A stretch of DNA of 64,000 nt from Streptomyces collinus (lineage in GTDB: Bacteria; Actinomycetota; Actinomycetes; Streptomycetales; Streptomycetaceae): contig NZ_CP133771.1 of assembly GCF_031348265.1 (NCBI RefSeq), positions 7,006,001 to 7,070,000 on the forward strand. Reading direction: 5' to 3'. Of the stretch, positions 27,015-35,505 are shown in pieces. Below the pieces are notes generated by a model. It was given only the letters and a program-made list of their open reading frames with translations. It was not told the origin of the DNA and did no database searches. The first letter of the stretch is position 1; each line of letters starts with the position of its first letter. Position numbers and translations under genes: made by a program.

Positions 27015-27803
27015 TCACCGGTACACCTCGCCCGGCTCCGTCTGTCCGGGTGCGAGGAGTTGGGGCACCGTCACGAAGACGTAGCCGCGTTCCTTCAGCG
27101 CGTCGATGATGCCCGGTACCGCCGGCACCGTGCCGTCGTAGAGGTCGTGGAGGAGGATGATGCCGTCCCGGGAGGACTGGGCGAGGACGCGGCGGGTGAT
27201 CAGGTCGGAGTCGGTCGTCTGATAGTCCTTCGCCGTCACGCTCCACAGCACCTCGGAGAGGCCGAGTTCGCGGCAGATGGCGTGCACGGTGGCGTCGGTG
27301 CGGCCCTGCGGCGGGCGCATCAGGGTCGGGCGCCGGCCGGTGAGGCGCTCTATCTCCTCGTTGGGGCGTTCCAGTTCCTCGCGTATCTCCTCGGGTCTCA
27401 GTTCGGTCAGGATCTTGTGGTCCCAGGTGTGGCTGGCCACCTCGTGCCCCTCGTCGGCCATGCGCCGCACCAGCTCCGGGTACTTCTCGATGTGCCGCTT
27501 CCCGAGGAGGAAGAAGGTCGCCGGGACCTGCTTCTCCTTCAGGATGTCCAGCAGCCGCGCGGAGTGCTCGCTCGGCCCGGCGTCGAAGGTGAGCGCGATG
27601 CACTTGACCTCGCGGCAGTCGACGGCGCCGAAGCGGGCCGGCTGCATGTCCGTGGCCGGGCGGGCCCGTACGGTGCTGGGAGCCGTGGTGTCGGTGCCCG
27701 TGCAGCCGGTCAGGGCGAGGGTGAGGGCGGCGGTCGCCGCGAGCGCTCCGGCCGTTCGGAACGCGGTCCCCGTTTTCGTCATCTTGTTGGTCAGAGAAGG
27801 CAT
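27015..27803 (-). CDS. Polysaccharide deacetylase lipoprotein (NodB domain)
   Basis: The product of about 262 residues has a lipoprotein signal with lipobox LTGC. NodB motifs follow: TFDAGPS (usual TFDDGP, second Asp replaced by Ala), SHTWDH (metal His pair), RPPQGRTD, WSVTAKDY and ILLHD. It should remove acetyl groups from cell-wall glycans outside the membrane. The start is uncertain: ATG 27803, 27818 or 27782 are in frame and none has a ribosome site. TATAGT lies exactly six bases before ATG 27803, which suggests a leaderless transcript. It is divergent from the GT2 gene across a 34-base palindrome. Confidence 0.85.
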   Translation of the reverse strand: MPSLTNKMTKTGTAFRTAGALAATAALTLALTGCTGTDTTAPSTVRARPATDMQPARFGAVDCREVKCIALTFDAGPSEHSARLLDILKEKQVPATFFLLGKRHIEKYPELVRRMADEGHEVASHTWDHKILTELRPEEIREELERPNEEIERLTGRRPTLMRPPQGRTDATVHAICRELGLSEVLWSVTAKDYQTTDSDLITRRVLAQSSRDGIILLHDLYDGTVPAVPGIIDALKERGYVFVTVPQLLAPGQTEPGEVYR

Positions 27804-27809
27804 GCCGGG

Positions 27810-27843
27810 ACTATACATCGCGTGTATACGCGCGGTTTATAGT
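27810..27843. promoter_or_regulatory. 34-base palindrome carrying divergent -10-like elements
   Basis: From ACTATACATCGCGTGTA to TACGCGCGGTTTATAGT, all but three base pairs of 17 are self-complementary. The ends give TATAGT on both strands, a good -10 for each divergent gene. No matching -35 is clear. It is probably an operator controlling both genes. Confidence 0.6.
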
Positions 27844-27853
27844 CGCCGAGGCG

Positions 27854-27925
27854 TGCCCGGAGGCCCTGACCTGGTGTTTGACCGAGACATGCCCGGACGG
27901 CCCTGACCTGGTGTTTGAGGGAGCC
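27854..27925 (+). repeat. Two tandem copies of a 36-base sequence in the GT2 leader
   Basis: Copies begin at 27854 and 27890, each starting TGCCCGGA and sharing CCCTGACCTGGTGTTTGA; the second has a one-base insertion. They lie between the divergent promoter and the GT2 start at 27986. Confidence 0.75.
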
Positions 27926-27985
27926 GTACCGCGGCACTCGCCAGCACGGTAGTCCGCGCACGCCGCAGGAGGGAGGGCCGCACGC

Positions 27986-28987
27986 ATGACCCCGTACGCC
28001 GTCGTGATCCCCACCCTCGTACCGGACACCCTCGCCGACTGTCTCGCCGCGCTCGCCGCGGCGACCGGACCGCACCCCGAGGAGATCGTCCTCGTCGACG
28101 ACCGGACCGACCGCGAACCCGGGCGGTTGCAGCACCCGTTGAGCGTCCTCGGCGACCTGCGCGAGCGGACCACCGTGCTGGGCGGCGGCGGTCGTGGGCC
28201 CGCCGCCGCCCGCAACACCGGGCTGCGCGCCGTGAGTACGCCGTGGACCGTGTTCCTCGACGACGACGTACAGGTCGGGGCCCACTGGTGCGACCAGCTG
28301 GCCGAGGACCTCGCCGAGGCGTCCCACGACACCGCGGGCGTCCAGGGCGTCCTCGCCGTGCCGCTTCCCGGCGAACGCCGCCCCACCGACTGGGAACGCG
28401 GCACCGAGGGGCTCGTCCGGGCCCACTGGGTCACCGCCGACATGGCCTACCGCACGGAGGTCCTCAAGCAGGTCGGCGGCTTCGACGAACGCTTCCGCCG
28501 TGCCTTCCGCGAGGACGCCGACCTCGCGCTGCGCGTCCTCGACTCGGGCTGGCGCATCCGGCAGGGCCGCCGCACCACCCGCCACCCCGTGCGCTCCGCC
28601 TCCCGCTGGGCGTCCGTGCGACAGCAGCGCGGCAACGCCGACGACGCCCTGATGCGGCATCTGCACGGCCCCGACTGGTGGGACAAGGCCGTCGCGCCGC
28701 GCGGCCGGATCCGCACCCACGCGGCCATCACGACCGCCGGGGTCGCGGCCTGCGCCCTCGCCGCCTCCGGGCACGGCCGGGCCGCGACGGCCTGCGCGCT
28801 CGGCTGGGCGGCCGGCACGGCGGAGTTCGCCCGCGCCCGGATCGCCCCCGGTCCGCGCACCCGCCACGAGGTGACGACGATGCTGGCCACCAGCGTGCTC
28901 ATCCCGCCCACCGCGACCTGGCACCGGCTGGCAGGTGCCTGGCGCCACCGTCACACCCCCGCCTGGCAGGAGGAGGCCACCCCGTGA
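27986..28987 (+). CDS. Family 2 glycosyltransferase
   Basis: The 333-residue protein has a GT-A fold: nucleotide-binding VLVDDRTDRE near residue 35 and the metal motif FLDDDV near 92. GGFDERFRRAFREDADLALR is the conserved acceptor-side motif. A hydrophobic Ala-rich C-terminal region (about 240-310) suggests membrane association. GGAGGGAGGG precedes the ATG. Its stop overlaps the start of the HAD phosphatase, which makes heptose-type sugars; the pair, with the GT9 remnant, suggests a surface glycan locus. Confidence 0.87.
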   Translation: MTPYAVVIPTLVPDTLADCLAALAAATGPHPEEIVLVDDRTDREPGRLQHPLSVLGDLRERTTVLGGGGRGPAAARNTGLRAVSTPWTVFLDDDVQVGAHWCDQLAEDLAEASHDTAGVQGVLAVPLPGERRPTDWERGTEGLVRAHWVTADMAYRTEVLKQVGGFDERFRRAFREDADLALRVLDSGWRIRQGRRTTRHPVRSASRWASVRQQRGNADDALMRHLHGPDWWDKAVAPRGRIRTHAAITTAGVAACALAASGHGRAATACALGWAAGTAEFARARIAPGPRTRHEVTTMLATSVLIPPTATWHRLAGAWRHRHTPAWQEEATP

Positions 28988-29583
28988 GCCCGGTGAAGGC
29001 CGTGCTGTTCGACCGCGACGGCACGCTCGTCGAAGACGTCCCGGACACCGCCGACCCCGACCGTGTACGCCCGGTCGAGGGCGCCCGCGAGGCACTCGCC
29101 CTGCTGCGCGAGCACGGCATCCGCACCGGCGTCGTCACCGACCAGCCCGGCGTCGCCCGGGGGCTGCTCAGCGACGCGGACGTCCGCCGCGTCAACCACC
29201 GCGTCGACGAACTCCTCGGCCCCTTCGACGTGTTCGCCGTCTGCCCGCACGGCCCCGACGACGGCTGCCACTGCCGCAGGCCACAGCCCGGCATGCTGCT
29301 GTGGGCCGGCGGGCGGATCTGCACCGGCCCCGCCGAACTCGTCGTCATCGGCTCCACCGCCGCCGACGCGGAGGCCGCGCGCCGCGCGGGCGCCCACGGC
29401 ATCCTCGTCCCGAACGGCCGCACCCGCCCCGAGGAGACCGCACGGGCCGACCACATCGCCCCGGACCTGCTCACCGCCGTACGAGCGGTGCTGGACGAAC
29501 CGCCCCGGGGCCGCGTCCTCGCCGACGAACGCCCCATCCAGAGGGCGTTCACCTCCGGCCCTCAACCGGGCGGGCCCGCCTGA
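28984..29583 (+). CDS. HAD-IIIA phosphatase, D-glycero-manno-heptose-1,7-bisphosphate phosphatase type
   Basis: GTG 28984 overlaps the GT2 stop (GTGA). The 199-residue enzyme has the nucleophile motif FDRDGTLV, the second-motif Thr in TDQPG, and the GmhB zinc loop CPHGPDDGCHCRRPQPG. GmhB removes the 7-phosphate in activated heptose synthesis. No other heptose synthesis gene is intact in the window, and the downstream GT9 gene is broken, so the pathway may be partly lost or lie elsewhere. A histidinol-phosphatase-like HAD is an alternative. Confidence 0.82.
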   Translation: MSPVKAVLFDRDGTLVEDVPDTADPDRVRPVEGAREALALLREHGIRTGVVTDQPGVARGLLSDADVRRVNHRVDELLGPFDVFAVCPHGPDDGCHCRRPQPGMLLWAGGRICTGPAELVVIGSTAADAEAARRAGAHGILVPNGRTRPEETARADHIAPDLLTAVRAVLDEPPRGRVLADERPIQRAFTSGPQPGGPA

Positions 29584-30093
29584 CGGCTGCTGCGTAGGGG
29601 CTGTCGCCCGCTCCGACCCGGTGGCAGGTCGGGGCACCGCGCGGACTGCGACCGTTTGCTGACGTCGCTTCAGGTGCCCGTGGCCGCCGCCGCGGGGGCG
29701 GGGTAGTGGCCAGCACTGGTCTGGGTGCAGGGGTGCAGGGCGGGCCCGATCTGACCGCCGCGGTGCGGATCGGGCGGGTGCCCGTGTGGGGAGGGCCCCC
29801 GGACTCTTCCCGACTGCCCGCTGTGCGGGGCGCGGTCGGGCTTGGACAGGTGCCCGTGTCGGTCGGTGCGGCGCGGGGTCGTGGTCGGCCGGGGTGCCCA
29901 CATAGCCGTGCCGGAGCCGTCACCCTCACCGGCCCGGGCAGAGAGGCGCTGCCCGTGCCGGGCGGCTCGTGCGTGGTGCTGGCCGGTACCGCACGGGGTC
30001 GTTTCCCCCCGGCCCCGCCCGGCCCGGCCCCGCCGCACCCGATGGGCGGGTCTGCGGCGGCGGATGCCGTGGGCGCGCGGCAGGCTGCCGGCA
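29584..30093 (+). other. No recognisable gene; probably decayed sequence
   Basis: These 510 bases keep high GC but no frame has recognisable protein similarity. GTGCCCGTG occurs three times, at about 29668, 29778 and 29850. The stretch leads into the frameshifted GT9 remnant and may be debris of lost glycan genes. Confidence 0.4.
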
Positions 30094-31048
30094 TGACGGC
30101 CCCGGACCGGACGGCGCAGCCCGTACGACCCGCCTCCTCGTCCTGCGCGCCCTCGGGCTCGGGGACCTCCTCGCCGGTGTCCCCGCGCTGCGCGCCCTGC
30201 GGCGGGCCCACCCGGGGCACGGACTCGTGCCGGCCGCCCGCCCCGGACTCGCGCCGGTCGCGGAGGCCACGGGGGCCGTGGACCGGCTGCTGCCCGCCTC
30301 CGCCCTCCCCGGCCGGGCCGTCCCGCGCACCCTCGACTGGACCGGCCCGCCCCCCCGACATCGCCGTCGGCCTGCACGGCAACGGCCCGCCCAGCCACCG
30401 GCTGCTCCTTGTTCTGCGCCCCCTGAAGCCGCCACCCGGACCCGCCCAGGACCGACGGCCCGTCCTGGCACCCGGAGGAGCGCAAACGCTGCTGCGGGCG
30501 TACGGCATCGACGCCGATCCGGGCGATCTGCTGCTGCCCCGCCCGCGGGCCGCGTCCCCGGCGCCCGGTGCGGTCGTCCTGCACCCCGGCGCCGGGTCAC
30601 CCGCGCGCTGCCGGCCCGTCGAGCGGTACGCTGCCGTCGCGGCCGGACTGCGCGACCGTGGCCTGCGGGTCGTGGTCACCGGCGGCCCGGCCGAGGGCGA
30701 CCTGGTGGCCAGGCTCGCCAAGAGCGCCGGTCTGCCGGACACGGACGTGTCCGACGGCGGCCTGCCTCGTTCGAACTGCTGTCCGCTCTCGTGGCCGACG
30801 CCTCGCCGTGATCAGCGGCGATACCGGCATCGCCCACCTCGCGGTCGCCCACGGCACACGCTCGATCGCCCTGTCCGGCCCGGTCGCACCGAGCCGCTGG
30901 GGCCCGCCGGCCCAACGCGTCACCGCGCCCTGCGGTAGGGCCCGGAGGGCGACCCGCACGGCCGCCGGCCCGACCGGCTCTCCTGCGGGTCACCGTCGAG
31001 GACGTCCTCGGAGCCGTCGGCGAACTGCCCCACGCCCCGCGTCCGTAG
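30094..31048 (+). pseudogene. Frameshifted family 9 glycosyltransferase (heptosyltransferase-like)
   Basis: Homology runs in one direction but changes frame at least four times. First comes RLLVLRALGLGDLLAGVPAL (about 30134-30340), then, after a C7 run near 30352, DIAVGLHGNGPPSHRLL through VVLHPGAGSPARCRP, the family's active-site region. FELLSALVADASP near 30773-30811, ISGDTGIAHLAVAHGTRSIA near 30812, and VTVEDVLGAVGELP at the end lie in other frames. An ATG at 30094 is itself out of frame. Several independent shifts argue for true decay, but a low-accuracy assembly is a possible cause. It would have transferred a sugar to the surface glycan. Confidence 0.8.
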
Positions 31049-31063
31049 AGGGCAGCGCCGTGC

Positions 31064-31384
31064 TCAGCCGTCGCAGCACCGGCACATCAGCCGGAACGCG
31101 GCGAACATCGTCAGGGGCCACAGCGCGGCGAACGCCCAGATCACACCCGGCTCGGACGTGACGATCCCGGCCACCATCAGCCCGGCCGACACCGCGAGCA
31201 GGAACACGACGGTCCGGACGCGGGGGCGGTAGGAGGCCAGTCGGGCCAGGACGCCGGCGGGGTCGGGGCGGCGGCTCACTCGGTGGGTGCGCAGCTTGCG
31301 GTCGAGGCGACGGTCGCGGCGCAGCGCGCGTTCCATCTCGTCGAGGATGCGCTGCTCGTTCTCGGGAAGTCGGCCGATGGACAC
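31064..31384 (-). CDS. DUF3040 family protein
   Basis: GTG 31384 follows GGAAGGAGAGAGC. The 106-residue protein begins with the DUF3040 signature (IGRLPENEQRILDEMERALR), followed by a basic segment and two membrane helices (VVFLLAVSAGLMVAGIV, VIWAFAALWPLTMFAAF). It ends in a Cys-rich tail, CRCCDG. The family is common in actinobacteria and of unknown function. Confidence 0.85.
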   Translation of the reverse strand: MSIGRLPENEQRILDEMERALRRDRRLDRKLRTHRVSRRPDPAGVLARLASYRPRVRTVVFLLAVSAGLMVAGIVTSEPGVIWAFAALWPLTMFAAFRLMCRCCDG

Positions 31385-31511
31385 GCTCTCTCCTTCCGGG
31401 CGGCCGGACCGTCTCTCCTCCCGAGGCGACGTGCGGCGGGGGAAGTACAGCCGGGGAAGTGGGGAAGCACAGCAGGGGACGTACAAGCGGGTGCCCCGTG
31501 GTGGCCCTCGG

Positions 31512-32495
31512 CTAACCGGGCACCGGCCGCGCCAGCGCCTCGACGAGCCGGTCCGCGCTGTCCGGCACGGAGCCCTCGCGGAACCCGTCGCGGATCTGCC
31601 GCGCGGTCACCCGGCCGCCGGTCAGGCACCAGTCCCACCAGCGGTCCAGCTGTCGCACGTCCAGCTGCTCGGCGGGCACCAGCGCGGGCCAGCCGCAGGC
31701 CCGGGCCTGCGCGGTCAGCTTGGCGCCGCCCGCGACCGGGTCGACGGCCAGCACCGGTGTGCCCACCCGCAGTGCGATCACCAGCCCGTGCAGCCGGTCG
31801 GTGACGACGAGGTCCAGCCGGGCCAGTACGGACTGCAGCTGTGCGGGCGTCGCGCTCAGATGCCAGTCGTGCGTGTCCAGCCGGGTCTCCAGCTCCAGCC
31901 GTCCGCAGTCCTTGGACGCCAGCCAGCGCGTCACCTCCTCGGCGACCTGCCCGTGCCGCCGCAGCTGCCCGTACTCGTGCTGCCCGTGCGCCAGGATCAC
32001 CCCGACGACGGGCCGCGCGGGCACGTCGGGGGCGCGGGCCGCGAGGTCCTCCACCGGCTCGCTGTCCGGCCCGTCGCGGGGCAGCACCCGGTGGAAGCCG
32101 GTCACGGCCGCGCTGCCGGGGTCGATCACCGAGGTGCCCACGGCGATCCGCACGCAGTGCGCGAAGCGCCGGTGCAGCTCCTCCACCTGCGGTCCGTGCA
32201 GCGGGCCGCACACGAACACGAGGTGGGTGTAGTCCTCGGGCCACAGCCGGTCCAGATGCAGTGCCTCCGGACGGAAACGCGGACTCCAGGCGACGTCGTA
32301 CGGGATGCCCGTCCCCAGAAGCACGTCCTCCACCCGGCGCAGGGCCAGCACGTCCCCGGCGGTCGCCTCCCGGTCCCGGAAGCTGAACCAGCCGGTGAGC
32401 AGCACCCTGCGCGGTCGCTTGCCCTGTTGTGTCTGCACAGGCCCTGAGTGCCCGCCTCTCGGCAAGACATTCAGGGCATTACGCGCATTTACCAT
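31512..32495 (-). CDS. Polysaccharide pyruvyl transferase family protein
   Basis: The product of up to 327 residues matches the PS_pyruv_trans fold: RVLLTGWFSFRDREATAGDVLA at the start and VVTDRLHGLVIALRVGTPVL near 235, the conserved D-R-L/H-G motif of the family. It would add pyruvate ketals to surface polysaccharide or act as a GT-B-like enzyme. The start is uncertain: ATG 32495 lies 4 bases after the upstream stop, with no ribosome site; GTG 32438 is alternative. It is leftward, downstream of the GH43 gene. Confidence 0.8.
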   Translation of the reverse strand: MVNARNALNVLPRGGHSGPVQTQQGKRPRRVLLTGWFSFRDREATAGDVLALRRVEDVLLGTGIPYDVAWSPRFRPEALHLDRLWPEDYTHLVFVCGPLHGPQVEELHRRFAHCVRIAVGTSVIDPGSAAVTGFHRVLPRDGPDSEPVEDLAARAPDVPARPVVGVILAHGQHEYGQLRRHGQVAEEVTRWLASKDCGRLELETRLDTHDWHLSATPAQLQSVLARLDLVVTDRLHGLVIALRVGTPVLAVDPVAGGAKLTAQARACGWPALVPAEQLDVRQLDRWWDWCLTGGRVTARQIRDGFREGSVPDSADRLVEALARPVPG

Positions 32496-32499
32496 GCGG

Positions 32500-33942
32500 T
32501 CACTGGGTGTAGAAGGTGGCGTCCGCCCGGTCGGTGGCGGTGCTCACCGCCTGCACGTTCAGCAGGTACTCCCAGTGGCGGACGTATCGCCCCGGGTAGT
32601 TGTACGACTCGTACGAAACGCCCGCCGGGTCCGCGAGTCCGGCGCGCTGCCGGAAGGTCGCGTCGGACGCGAACTGCGCACTGCCGTCGTTCTTCCGCAG
32701 CCACACCTCGAAGTTCTCGTGCCGCAGGTAGTAGCCGGGGAAGTTGGCCGACTCCAGCGACACCGTGCCGCTGCCGGCGAGGCCCGGCACGACGCGGAAC
32801 TGCGAGTCGGCGAGCTTGGTGACGTTCGCCTCGATCCGGGCCCGGTAGTCGTAGTGCCGGACGAACCGGTCCGGGAAGTTGTACGAGGAGAAGCGCTGCG
32901 GGGTGACGCCGTCGGCCACCGGGATGCCGAAGTTCGGGGTGCCGTCGGCGTTCCAGTAGACCTTCTGCACGCGGGTGCGGCGGTTGGGGTCGTAGAGGGG
33001 GTCGCCGCTGATGTCCTTGTAGCTGCGGTCGTGGTAGACGAGGATGTCGCTCTTCCCGTCCTCGGACACCGTGAAGGAGTTGTGGCCCGGGCCGTACTGG
33101 CTGGTCGCGGCGCTGCTGGCGAACACCGGGGTGGGGTTCTTGCTCCAGGACGCCTGGCTGAGCAGGTCCGCGCTCGCGGAGGCGGTGAGCATGCCCAGGC
33201 AGTAGTTGGCGTCGGTGGCGCTCGCGGAGTACGTCATGAACACCTTGCCGCCGCGCTGGATCACGGCCGGGCCCTCGTTGACCTTGTAGCCGACGGTCTC
33301 CCAGGAGTAGGTGGGCCGCGACAGCATCACCGGAGTGCCGGTGATCGTCCAGGGGTTGGCCATCTTCGCCAGGTAGATGTCGGTGTTGTTGTTCACCGAC
33401 GGGTCGCGCTGCGCCCAGGCCAGGTAGCGCACGCCGTTCACGACGAAGGTGGTGGCGTCCAGGGAGAAGCTCTCCCACTGGGTCCTGATCTGGCCCTTCT
33501 CGGTCCAGGTGGCGGTGAGCGGGTTGGCGCCGGTGCCCTCCAGGACGTACATCCGGATCGCCCAGATGTCCTCGGTGGCGCCGGCGGCGAAGTACACGTA
33601 CCACTTGCCGTCGATGAAGTGGATCTCCGGCGCCCAGATGTGGGCGCCCATCACACCGCCGGCGTGCTTCGTCCAGATGGTCGTCTCGGGTGCCGTCTTC
33701 AGGCCCTGGATGGTGGTCGCCCGGCGCAGCACGATGCGGTCGTACTCGGGGACGGACGCGGTGAAGTAGTAGTAGCCGTCGGTGTGCTTGAAGATGTGCG
33801 GGTCGGCGCGCTTCTCCGCGATCGGGTTGGTGTACGTGACGGCGGGGGAGTCGGGCACGGCGGCCTGGGCGGGCGCTGACGCCAGGCAGGTGGCGAAGGC
33901 CATGAGGCCGGCCAGGAGCAGCCGAACGGCTATGCGTGTCAA
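32500..33942 (-). CDS. Secreted GH43 alpha-L-arabinofuranosidase with AbfB (CBM42) domain
   Basis: TTG 33942 follows GGAGAA; an upstream start would remove the signal peptide from the N-terminus. The signal peptide is RIAVRLLLAGLMAFATCLAS... with AQAA near residue 28. The GH43 part (about 30-335) has the catalytic region RADPHIFKHTDGYYYF, ending at GPGHNSF. The AbfB part (about 340-480) has three similar repeats such as FSSYNFPDRFVRHYDYRA, LESANFPGYYLRHENFE and YESYNYPGRYVRHWEY, the arabinose-binding beta-trefoil. It cuts arabinose from hemicellulose. A possible operator lies at 33998. A nearby LacI gene is broken. Confidence 0.9.
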   Translation of the reverse strand: MTRIAVRLLLAGLMAFATCLASAPAQAAVPDSPAVTYTNPIAEKRADPHIFKHTDGYYYFTASVPEYDRIVLRRATTIQGLKTAPETTIWTKHAGGVMGAHIWAPEIHFIDGKWYVYFAAGATEDIWAIRMYVLEGTGANPLTATWTEKGQIRTQWESFSLDATTFVVNGVRYLAWAQRDPSVNNNTDIYLAKMANPWTITGTPVMLSRPTYSWETVGYKVNEGPAVIQRGGKVFMTYSASATDANYCLGMLTASASADLLSQASWSKNPTPVFASSAATSQYGPGHNSFTVSEDGKSDILVYHDRSYKDISGDPLYDPNRRTRVQKVYWNADGTPNFGIPVADGVTPQRFSSYNFPDRFVRHYDYRARIEANVTKLADSQFRVVPGLAGSGTVSLESANFPGYYLRHENFEVWLRKNDGSAQFASDATFRQRAGLADPAGVSYESYNYPGRYVRHWEYLLNVQAVSTATDRADATFYTQ

Positions 33943-33997
33943 GGGGTTCTCCAGCGGGTGATTCAGGGTGGGAACAAGCCGCCTCTGTCCGTCATTT

Positions 33998-34010
33998 CGA
34001 ACGCAGTTCG
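33998..34010. promoter_or_regulatory. Short inverted repeat upstream of the arabinofuranosidase gene
   Basis: CGAACGCAGTTCG has 5-bp arms with a three-base spacer, located 56 bases before the start. It may be an operator for a LacI- or GntR-type regulator. The evidence is symmetry and position only. Confidence 0.35.
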
Positions 34011-34122
34011 TGAATTCGGCCAAGAAGTGGTCAGAAGATAAGGGCGCCTCTTACCGTCGTCAACGGTTCGCGCAGGCGTGACGCAGGAGGACGGCGAACG
34101 GCCCGGCCCCGGGGCGGCCGGG

Positions 34123-34935
34123 TCAGCCGGTGAAGCGGGCCGTTCCCGTGAGGATGCGTACGTCGAGGTCGGTGACCCCGGCCCTGGTGATCCGGGTGGT
34201 GAACTCGGTGCGCACCCGCTCCACTGCGGCCGGTGAGAGCCCGGTGAGCATCCCGCGCGTGCCGCTGCCGGTGGCGAGGACCCAGGCCGTGTCCGGGGAC
34301 AGCGGAGTGTCGAACTGCCGCCGCACGACCCGGGGCACGCTGCCGCCGAGATCCCGGAGCCAGGCCGTAAGGGTGTCCGCGGTGTCGATCCGGGCGAGTT
34401 GGTCCCGCTGCGGCCGACGGGGGAGGTCGCGTTCCGTCAGGACGGCCTCCCGGAGCGCCGACTGCCAGCCGTCGAGCGCGCCCTTCTCCCAGACCGTCAC
34501 GACGAACCGGCCGCCGGGGCGCACCTTCCGGGTCAGGGCCGCGGCGTCCCGGTCCATGTCCGGGAAGAAGAACACACCGAGGGCGCACTGCACGAGGTCG
34601 TAGCCGTCGCCGGTCACGGGCCACGAGGTGACGTCGTGGCGGTGGAAGCGGAGGTTGTCCAGGCCTTCCTCCCGCGCCCGCCGCTCGCCGATCGACAGCA
34701 GCCCGGCCGCGAGGTCCACGGCGTCCACCCGCCCCGCCGGACCCACGGCCCGTGCGGCCGGCAGCGCCGAAGCCCCCGCCCCGCAGCAGGCGTCCAGCAC
34801 CGACTCGCCGGCGGCCGGGGCGGCCGCTTCGGCCGTGGCCGCCCCGACCGGGTCCCACAGCGCCCCGGACCAGCGGTGGAACTCCTCCGCTCCCGCGCTG
34901 AAGACGTCTCCGACGGTGTTCGCCCCGCTGGTCAT
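34123..34935 (-). CDS. Class I SAM-dependent methyltransferase
   Basis: ATG 34935 follows GAGGGGGCCGT. The 270-residue enzyme has SAM motif I VLDACCGAGASALPAA near residue 47 and a motif II Asp in VDAVDLAAG. It continues through RFHRHDVTSWPV, the DLVQCALGVFFFPDMD region and the post-motif VRPGGRFVVTVWE. The substrate is unknown. It resembles UbiE/COQ5-type small-molecule methyltransferases. It is not overlapping with neighbours. Confidence 0.85.
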   Translation of the reverse strand: MTSGANTVGDVFSAGAEEFHRWSGALWDPVGAATAEAAAPAAGESVLDACCGAGASALPAARAVGPAGRVDAVDLAAGLLSIGERRAREEGLDNLRFHRHDVTSWPVTGDGYDLVQCALGVFFFPDMDRDAAALTRKVRPGGRFVVTVWEKGALDGWQSALREAVLTERDLPRRPQRDQLARIDTADTLTAWLRDLGGSVPRVVRRQFDTPLSPDTAWVLATGSGTRGMLTGLSPAAVERVRTEFTTRITRAGVTDLDVRILTGTARFTG

Positions 34936-34996
34936 ACGGCCCCCTCGTGTCGGGCCGAGTGTAGGCAGGGCATCGGTCGGCCGGCCCTGATTTCCT

Positions 34997-35440
34997 TCAG
35001 TCCGGCGGTAGTTGGGGCTCGGGTCGTGGGGCGGGCGGCGGGGCGGTGGTGGTCCGGGGGATGACATGGGTCGGCAACACGAGGTGCCGTTCACGGTCCG
35101 CGCCCGGGTCGTCGATGAGGGACAAGGCCAGTTCACCGGCCTCCCGACCGATCCGCGACGGCGACTGGGCCACCGTGGTCAGATCGAACCACTGCGCGAC
35201 CGGCTGGTCGTCGAAGCCGACGACCCACATCTGTCCGGGCACCTCGATCCCCGTCGCCGCAGCGTCCAGATCACGGCGACGGCCACCTCGTCCTGCTCGG
35301 CGAAGACCGCGGTGGGCGGCTCCCGCAGCCCGAGCAGCCGGCCGACCGCCTCGGCCGCACCCCGCTTGTCGCCCGCCGGGGTGGCGACCACCAGGTTCTG
35401 CTGGCCGGCGGCCCCGTCGAGGGCGGGGTGCTGGAGCCGG
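34997..35440 (-). pseudogene. Truncated, frameshifted LacI-family regulator
   Basis: Only the sugar-binding C-terminal part remains. NLVVATPAGDKRGAAEAVGR (about 35400-35340) to FAEQDEVAVAVIWTLRRRG is in one frame. A one-base shift near 35262 moves it to IEVPGQMWVVGFDDQPVAQW and LTTVAQSPSRIGREAGELA, the usual LacI end. The DNA-binding domain is missing; the AraC gene begins at 35506 on the other strand. It may be the former regulator of the GH43 gene. Confidence 0.78.
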
Positions 35441-35505
35441 ACCAAGCGGTGTGGCCGGCGGTGTAGCCCCCGCACCGGGGCGTCGCCCGGCCGTACGCTG
35501 GACCC

